Below are positions 56,354 through 64,000 of a stretch of DNA of 64,000 nucleotides, in pieces. Each line of letters starts with the position of its first letter. Position 1 is the stretch's first letter. Below the pieces are notes generated by a model, which did not search any database, was not told where the DNA came from, and saw nothing but the letters and a program-made list of their open reading frames with translations. Made by a program: the position numbers and the translations under genes. The DNA comes from Archivesica marissinica (lineage: Eukaryota > Mollusca > Bivalvia > Venerida > Vesicomyidae), in assembly GCA_014843695.1 (NCBI GenBank), contig CM026395.1:48962557-49026556 (forward strand). The letters run 5' to 3'.

Positions 56354-57294
56354 CAGTCAAACCTCTCTAGAGCAAACACCATCCGGATACATCGAGATTG
56401 GTTGTTGTAGAGAGGTTGTTGTTCTAGGGAGGTTCAACTTTTTGAAGTCTGGAAATGCGCGAATAGTCAGTTTATAGTCGGTGGCTCATACTGATTTGAA
56501 TATAGAGTATACAGAATGGGGTACTATGTACAATTGTACTTTCGGTAAATATTCAAAAAAACTGACTCAAAGCATTGAAAATTCAACTTCTTTTTAATAC
56601 ATGTATATAACTATACAGTATACATATATCAGTCTGAAACTAAACACAGATTTTATGTTTGCTTAAAAAAGTCACTGATTTACTCTGAGGGCCAGTTGAG
56701 GACAAAATGTTTTTAAATCCCCCAGATTATGCAAATCTAGACAATTGTGTACATTTAACGATTTATGTTTTCAATACATCAAAGTCAAAACATCTGATAA
56801 ATTACGCATTTCAATTGTATAAAAAACAAACAACACATCTGTCAAATCACGGCAATTATCACTTCCATGCTAAATTTCATAAAAGAAGCTCCATAAATAG
56901 CGCTAATTGTAAGTTTGTTTTCAAAATATGGTCGGCCTTTTATAATTGATCACATAAATGGTTTCCGAATAACCTGGTTCCCATCCGCAATTTATATATA
57001 TATATTCAAACACATAACTGTTAGGAAACCAGACGTATACATAGTGTGATTCTATTGTTAGCTATTTTTAGAATTGGGAAATATATGTACAAGATATTTT
57101 GGGATTTTTGGATTATTGTCTGTTCTTGGGAGGTTTTACGCATCGATGGGTGGGAAATTGACTGTCGTTGTGCGTTGTAGAGAGGTGTTGTTCGTGAGAG
57201 GTGAAATTACATTAAAATCCAACGGGAGGGAATAAAAGTGACGTTATAAAGAGGGTGTCGCTCCTGAGAGGTGGCGTTTGGGGAGGTGGGACTG
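56354..57294. mobile_element. TA-flanked pogo/Tigger-like non-autonomous element
   Basis: The ends CAGTCAAACCTCTCTAGAG and, inward from the right, CAGTCCCACCTCCCCAAAC are flanked by TA (56352-56353 and 57295-57296). GAGAGGT- and GGGAGGT-type words repeat near both ends, in opposite orientation to the left terminus. No intact transposase. It shares the CAGTCAAACCT start with the MITE at 26929. Confidence 0.7.
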
Positions 57295-57426
57295 TATTTT
57301 ATATGCATGACATGTTTCAACAAATGTTTACCTGTTCTTGTCTCATTTTACTGTTGTTTCAGCAGATAGCTACAGTTTTAGTAAATATTTACACCGGAGC
57401 GAGTGTATGACGTCAGACGTCCGGAA

Positions 57427-60400
57427 TTAGTACTGACTACAGATGCATCAGTGGCAGCATGTGTATCTCTAGTCCACACAGTACTCACCACAGATGTATC
57501 AGTGGCAGCATGTGTATCTCTAGTCCACACAGTACTGACTACAGATGCATCAGTGCCAGCATTTGTACGGTATTACTAGTCCACACAAACTGACTACAGA
57601 TGCATCTGTGGCAGCATGTGTATTACTAGTCCACACAGTACTGACTACAGATGCATCAGTAGCAGCATGTGTATCGCTAGTCCACACAGTACTGACTACA
57701 GATGCATCAGTAGCAGCATGTGTATTACTAGTCCACACAGTACTGACTACAGATGCATCGGTGGCAGCAGGTGTATCTCTAGTCCACACAGTACTGGCTA
57801 CAGATGCATCAGTGGCAGCATGTGTATTACTAGTCCACACAGTATTGACTACAGATGCATCAGTAGCAGCATGTGTATTACTAGTCCACACAGTACTGAC
57901 CACAGATGCATCAGTGGCAGCATGTGTATTACTAGTCCACAAAGTATTGACTACAGATGCATCAGTAGCAGCATGTGTATTACTAGTCCACACAGTACTG
58001 ACTACAGATTCATCAGTGGCAGCATGTGTATCGCTAGTCTACACAGTACTGACTACAGATGCATCAGTGGCAGCATGTGTATTACTAGTCCACACAGTAC
58101 TGACTACAGATGCATCAGTAGCAGCATGTGTATTACTAGTCCACACAGTACTGACTACAGATGCATCAGTGGCAGCAGGTGTATCTCTAGTCCACACAGT
58201 ACTGGCTACAGATGCATCAGTGGCAGCATGTGTATTACTAGTCCACACAGTACTGACCACAGATGCATCAGTGGCAGCATTGTATTACTAGTCCACACAG
58301 TACTGACTACAGATGCATCAGTGGTAGCATGTGTATCTCTAGTCCACACAGTACTGACTACAGATGCATCAGTGGCAGCATGTGTATCTCTAGTCCACAC
58401 AGTACTGACTACATGTGCATCAGTAGCAGCATGTGTATCTCTAGTCCACACAGTATTGACTACAGATGCATCAATGGCAGCATGTGTATCTCTAGTCCAC
58501 TCAGTACTGACTACAGATGCATCAGTGGCAGCATGTGTATCTCTAGTCCACACAGTACTGACTACAGATGCATCAGTGGCAGCAGGTGTATCTCTAGTCC
58601 ACACAGTACTGACAACAGGTACATCAGTGGCAGCATGTGTATTACTAGTCCACACAGTACTGACCACAGACGCATCAGTGGCAGCATGTGTATTACTAGT
58701 CCACACAGTACTGACAACAGGTACATCAGTGGCAGCAGATGTATCTCTAGTCCACACAGTATTGACTACAGATGCATCAGTGGCAGCATGTGTATCTCTA
58801 GTCCACACAGTACTGACTACAGATGCATCAGTGGCAGCATGTGTATCTCTAGTCCACACAGTACTGACAACAGGTACATCAGTGGCAGCATGTGTATCTC
58901 TAGTCGACACAGTACTGACTACAGATGCATCAGTGGCAGCATGTGTAACTCTAGTCCACACAGTATTGACTACAGATGCATCAATGGCAGCATGTGTATT
59001 ACTAGTCCACACAGTACTGACTACAGATGCATCAGTAGCAACATGTGTATCTCTAGTCCACACAGTACTGACTACATATGCATCAGTGGCAGCATGTGTA
59101 TCTCTAGTCCACACAGTACTGACTACAGATGCACCAGTGGCAGCATGTGTATCTCTAGTCCACAGAGTACTGACTACAGATGCATCAGTGGCAGCATGTG
59201 TATCTCTAGTCCACACAGTACTGACCACAGATGCATCAGTGGCAGCATGTGTATTACTAGTCCACACAGTACTGATAACAGGTACATCAGTGGCAGCAGG
59301 TGTATCTCTAGTCCACACAGTATTGACTACAGATGCTTCAGTGGCAGCATGTGTATCTCTAGTCCACTAAGTACTGACTACAGATGCATCAGTGGCAGCA
59401 TGTGTATCTATAGTCCACACAGTATTGACTACAGATGCATCAGTGGCAGCATGTGTATCTCTAGTCCACACAGTACTGACAACAGGTACATCAGTGGCAG
59501 CATGTGTATCTCTAGTCCACACAGTACTGACTACAGATGCATCAGTGGCAGCATGTGTATCTCTAGTCCACACAGTACTCACCACAGATGCATCAGTGGC
59601 AGCATGTGTATTACTAGTCCACACAGTACTGACAACTGGTACATCAGTGGCAGCAGGTGTATCTCTAGTCCACACAGTATTGACTACAGATGCATCAGTG
59701 GCAGCATGTGTATTACTAGTCCACACAGTACTGACTACAGATGCATCAGTAGCAGCATGTGTATTACTAGTCCACACAGTACTGACCGCAGATGCATCAG
59801 TGGCAGCATGTGTATTACTAGTCCACACAGTACTGACAACAGGTACATCAGTGGCAGCAGGTGTATCTCTAGTCCACACAAACTGACTACAGATGCATCA
59901 GTAACAGCAGGTGTATTACTAGTCCACACAAACTGACTACAGATGCATCAGTGGCAGCAGGTGTATCTCTAGTCCACACAAACTGACTACAGATGCATCA
60001 GTAGCAGCAGGTGTATTACTAGTCCAAACAAACTGACTACAGATGCATCAGTAACAGCAGGTGTATTACTAGTCCACACAAACTGACTACAGATGCATCA
60101 GTGGCAGCAGGTGTATCTCTAATCCACACAAACTGACTACAGATGCATCAGTGGCAGCATGTGTATCTCTAGTTGACACAGTACTGACTACAGATGCATC
60201 AGTAGCAGCATGTGTATCTCTAGTCCACACAGTACTGACTACAGATGCATCAATAGCAGCATGTGTATTACTAGTCCACACAAACTGACTACAGATGCAT
60301 CAGTAACAGCAGGTGTATTACTAGTCCAAACAAACTGACTACAGATGCATCAGTGGCAGCAGGTGTATCTCTAGTCCACACAAACTGACTACAGATGCAT

Positions 60401-63400
60401 CAGTGGCAGCATGTGTATCTCTAGGCGACACAGTACTGACTACAGATGCATCAGTAGCAGTATGTGTATCTCTAGTCCACACAGTACTGACTACAGATGC
60501 ATCAGTAGCAGCATGTGTATCTCTAGTCCACACAGTACTGACCACAGATGTATTAGTGGTAGCATGTGTATCTCTAGTCTGCACAGTACTGACTACAGAT
60601 GTATCAGTGGCAGCATGTGTATTACTAGTCCGCACAGTACTGACTACAGATGCATCAGTGGTAGCATGTATATCGCTAGTCCACACAGTATTGACTACAG
60701 ATGTATCAGTGGCAGCATGTGTATTACTAGTCCACACAGTATTGACTACAGATGCATCAGTGGCAGCATGTGTATTACTAGTCCACACAGTACTGACTAG
60801 GGATGCATCAGTGGCAGCATGTGTATCTCTCGTCTGCACAGTACTGACTACAGATGCATCAGTGGTAGCATGTGTATCTCTAGGCTGCACAGTACTGACT
60901 ACAGATGTATCAGTGGCAGCATGTGTATCTCTAGTCGACACAGTACTGACCACAGATGCATCAGTGGCAGCATGTGTATTACTAGTCCACACAAACTGAC
61001 TACAGATGCATCAGTAACAGCATGTGTATCTCTTGTCCACACAGTACTGACTACAGATGCATCAGTAGCAGCATGTGTATCTCTAGTCCACACAGTACTG
61101 ACAACAGATGCATCAGTAGCAGCATGTTTATCTCTAGTCCACACAGTACTGACTACAGATGCATCAGTAGCAGCATGTGTATTTCTAGTCCACACAGTAC
61201 TGACTACAGATGCATCAGTAGCAGCAGGTGTATTACTAGTCCGCACAGTACTGACTACAGATGCATCAGTAGCAGCAGGTGTATTAGTAGTCCACACAGT
61301 ACTGACTACAGATGCATCAGTAGCAGCATGTGTATTACTAGTCCACACAGTACTGACTACAGATGCATCAGTGGCAGCATGTGTGTCTCTAGTCTGCACA
61401 GTGCTGACTACAGATGCACCAGTGGCAGCATTTGTATTACTAGTCCACACAGTACTGACTACAGATGCATCAGTGGTAGCATGTGTATCTCTAGTCCACA
61501 CAGTACTGACTACAGATGCATCAGTGGCAGCATGTGTATCTCTAGTCCACACAGTACTGACTACATGTGCATCAGTAGCAGCATGTGTATATCTAGTCCA
61601 CACAGTACTGACTACAGATGCATCAGTGGCAGCATGTGTATCTCTAGTCCACACAGTATTGACCACAGATGCATCAGTGGCAGCATGTGTATCTCTAGTC
61701 CACACAGTACTGACAACAGGTACATCAGTGGCAGCATGTGTATCTCTAGTCCACACAGTACTGACTACAGATGCATCAGTGGCAGCATGTGTATCTCTAG
61801 TCCACACAGTACTCACCACAGATGTATCAGTGGCAGCATGTGTATTACTAGTCCACACAGTACTGACAACTGGTACATCAGTGGCAGCAAGTGTATTACT
61901 AGTCCACACAGTATTGACTACAGATGCATCAGTGGCAGCATGTGTATTACTAGTCCACACAGTACTGACTACAGATGCATCAGTAGCAGCATGTGTATCT
62001 CTAGTCCACACAGTACTGACTACAGATGCATCAGTGGCAGCATGTTATCTAGTCCACACAACTGACACAGTCATCAGTGGCAGCAGGTGTATCACTAGTC
62101 CACACAGTACTGACTACAGATGCATCAGTGGCAGCATGTGTATTTCTAGTCCACACAGTACTGACTACAGATGCATCAGTGGCAGCATGTGTATTACTAG
62201 TCCACACAGTACTGACAACAGGTACATCAGTGGCAGCAGGTGTATCACTAGTCCACACAGTATTGACTACAGATGCATCAGTGGCAGCATGTGTATTACT
62301 AGTCCACACAGTACTGACTACAGATGCATCAGTGGCAGCATGTGTATCTCTAGTCCACACAGTACTGACTACAGATGCATCAGTGGCAGCATGTGTATCA
62401 CTAGTCCACACAGTATTGACTACAGATGCATCAGTGGCAGCATGTGTATCTCTAGTCCACACAGTACTGACTACAGATGCATCAGTGGCAGCATGTGTAT
62501 CTCTAGTCCACACAGTACTGACTACAGATGCATCAGTGGCAGCATGTGTATTACTAGTCCACACAGTACTGACTACAGATGCATCAGTGGCAGCATGTGT
62601 ATTACTAGTCCACACAGTACTGACTACAGATGCATCAGTGGCAGCAGGTGTATCTCTAGTCCACACAGTATTGACTACAGATGCATCAGTGGCAGCATGT
62701 GTATTACTAGTCCACACAGTACTGACTACAGATGCATCAGTGGCAGCATTGTATTACTAGTCCACACAGTACTGACTACAGATGCATCAGTGGCAGCATG
62801 TGTATCTCTAGTCCACACAGTACTGACTACAGATGCATCAGTGGCAGCATGTGTATCTCTAGTCCACACAGTACTGACTACAGATGCATCAGTGGCAGCA
62901 TGTGTATCTCTAGTCCACACAGTACTGACTACAGATGCATCAGTGGCAGCATGTGTATCTCTAGTCCACACAGTACTGACAACAGGTACATCAGTGGCAG
63001 CATGTGTATCTCTAGTCCACACAGTACTGACTACAGATGCATCAGTGGCAGCATGTGTATCACTAGTCCACACAGTACTGACTACAGATGCATCAGTGGC
63101 AGCATGTGTATTACTAGTCCACACAGTACTGACAACAGGTACATCAGTGGCAGCAGGTGTATCTCTAGTCCACACAGTATTGACTACAGATGCATCAGTG
63201 GCAGCATGTGTATTACTAGTCCACACAGTACTGACTACAGATGCATCAGTGGCAGCATGTGTATTACTAGTCCACACAGACTGACTACAGATGCATCAGT
63301 GGCAGCAGGTGTATCTCTAGTCCACACAAACTGACTACAGATGCATCAGTAGCAGCAGGTGTATTACTAGTCCACACAAACTGACTACAGATGCATCAGT

Positions 63401-63673
63401 GGCAGCAGGTGTATCTCTAGTCCACACAAACTGACTACAGATGCATCAGTAGCAGCAGGTGTATTACTAGTCCACACAGTACTGACTACAGATGCATCAG
63501 TAGCAGCATGTGTATTACTAGTCCACACAAACTGACTACAGATGCATCAGTGGCAGCAGGTGTATCTCTAATCCACACAAACTGACTACAGATGCATCAG
63601 TGGCAGCATGTGTATCTCTAGTTGACACAGTACTGACTACAGATGCATCAGTAGCAGCATGTGTATCTCTAGT
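57427..63673. repeat. 51-bp satellite with higher-order structure (about 120 units, runs into gap)
   Basis: Units contain GTACTGACTACAGATGCATC, AGTGGCAGCATGTGTATCTC and TAGTCCACACA. Recurrent variants are CTCTAG/TACTAG, GTGGCAGC/GTAGCAGC, CATGTG/CAGGTG, GGTACATC for GATGCATC, and a 50-bp unit with ACACAAACTGAC. Variant blocks recur at 408 bases (8 units) and at about 3.4 and 4.5 kb. Two + frames and one - frame are free of stops in the standard unit because 51 is divisible by three. The 50- and 49-bp units break any single frame, there is no splice or start context, and I do not call it a gene. Confidence 0.94.
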
Positions 63674-64000
63674 NNNNNNNNNNNNNNNNNNNNNNNNNNN
63701 NNNNNNNNNNNNNNNNNNNNNNNNNNNNNNNNNNNNNNNNNNNNNNNNNNNNNNNNNNNNNNNNNNNNNNNNNNNNNNNNNNNNNNNNNNNNNNNNNNNN
63801 NNNNNNNNNNNNNNNNNNNNNNNNNNNNNNNNNNNNNNNNNNNNNNNNNNNNNNNNNNNNNNNNNNNNNNNNNNNNNNNNNNNNNNNNNNNNNNNNNNNN
63901 NNNNNNNNNNNNNNNNNNNNNNNNNNNNNNNNNNNNNNNNNNNNNNNNNNNNNNNNNNNNNNNNNNNNNNNNNNNNNNNNNNNNNNNNNNNNNNNNNNNN
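63674..64000. other. Assembly gap (N to window edge)
   Basis: N from 63674 to the right edge, entered from the 51-bp satellite. Confidence 0.99.

Overview
This is a eukaryotic nuclear window, most likely from a lophotrochozoan and probably a mollusc. The evidence is one intron-containing zinc-finger gene, several tRNA-derived SINE families, non-LTR retrotransposons, cut-and-paste transposons and more than a dozen minisatellite arrays. There are no bacterial-style operons. The mollusc assignment is an inference from repeat style. Three runs of N (two of exactly 1000, one running off the right edge) all interrupt tandem arrays.

The one clear host gene occupies 1-20935 on the + strand. It is the 3' part of a C2H2 zinc-finger transcription factor that I recognise as a ZFP64 orthologue. 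Six exons with phase-compatible GT-AG junctions join into 826 codons with ten zinc fingers and a Gln/Ser-rich C-terminal tail. Its introns hold a giant 18/23-bp minisatellite (3.4-10.06 kb), a truncated hAT transposon with an 8-bp target-site duplication (TSD), several SINEs, and three minisatellites (54, 47 and 38 bp) lying within about 90 bp of splice sites.

From 20.9 to 39 kb I see no host gene. The region holds SINE copies, TTAA- and TA-flanked MITEs, adjacent 39-bp and 26-bp arrays, a 74-bp array, and a foldback element (29685-31634) inserted into a 26-bp minisatellite. The foldback's right end contains, in reverse complement, the monomer of the 25-bp arrays at 32.0-36.8 kb. About 0.9 kb at 31505-32420 is repeated at 34070-34985 across an assembly gap, which may be a false duplication.

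From 39 to 57.4 kb the window is a transposon graveyard. It contains a 5.5-kb inverted-repeat element split by a 5'-truncated LINE, other LINE fragments, a LINE with an intact 705-codon reverse-transcriptase ORF on the - strand (50216-52333), a MULE-type element with tandem-motif inverted ends and an intron-containing transposase remnant (52902-54750), and a TA-flanked pogo/Tigger-like element (56354-57294).

From 57.43 kb to the right edge is a 51-bp satellite with higher-order structure. Because 51 is a multiple of three, it gives long apparent ORFs that I do not regard as genes.

The parts connect in three ways: one SINE family shares its 3' tail with the LINE at 39.7-42.0 kb, two SINE families share another tail, and two share a central core. 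The most unusual themes are conversion of transposon sequence into minisatellite and the modular SINE/LINE relationships.
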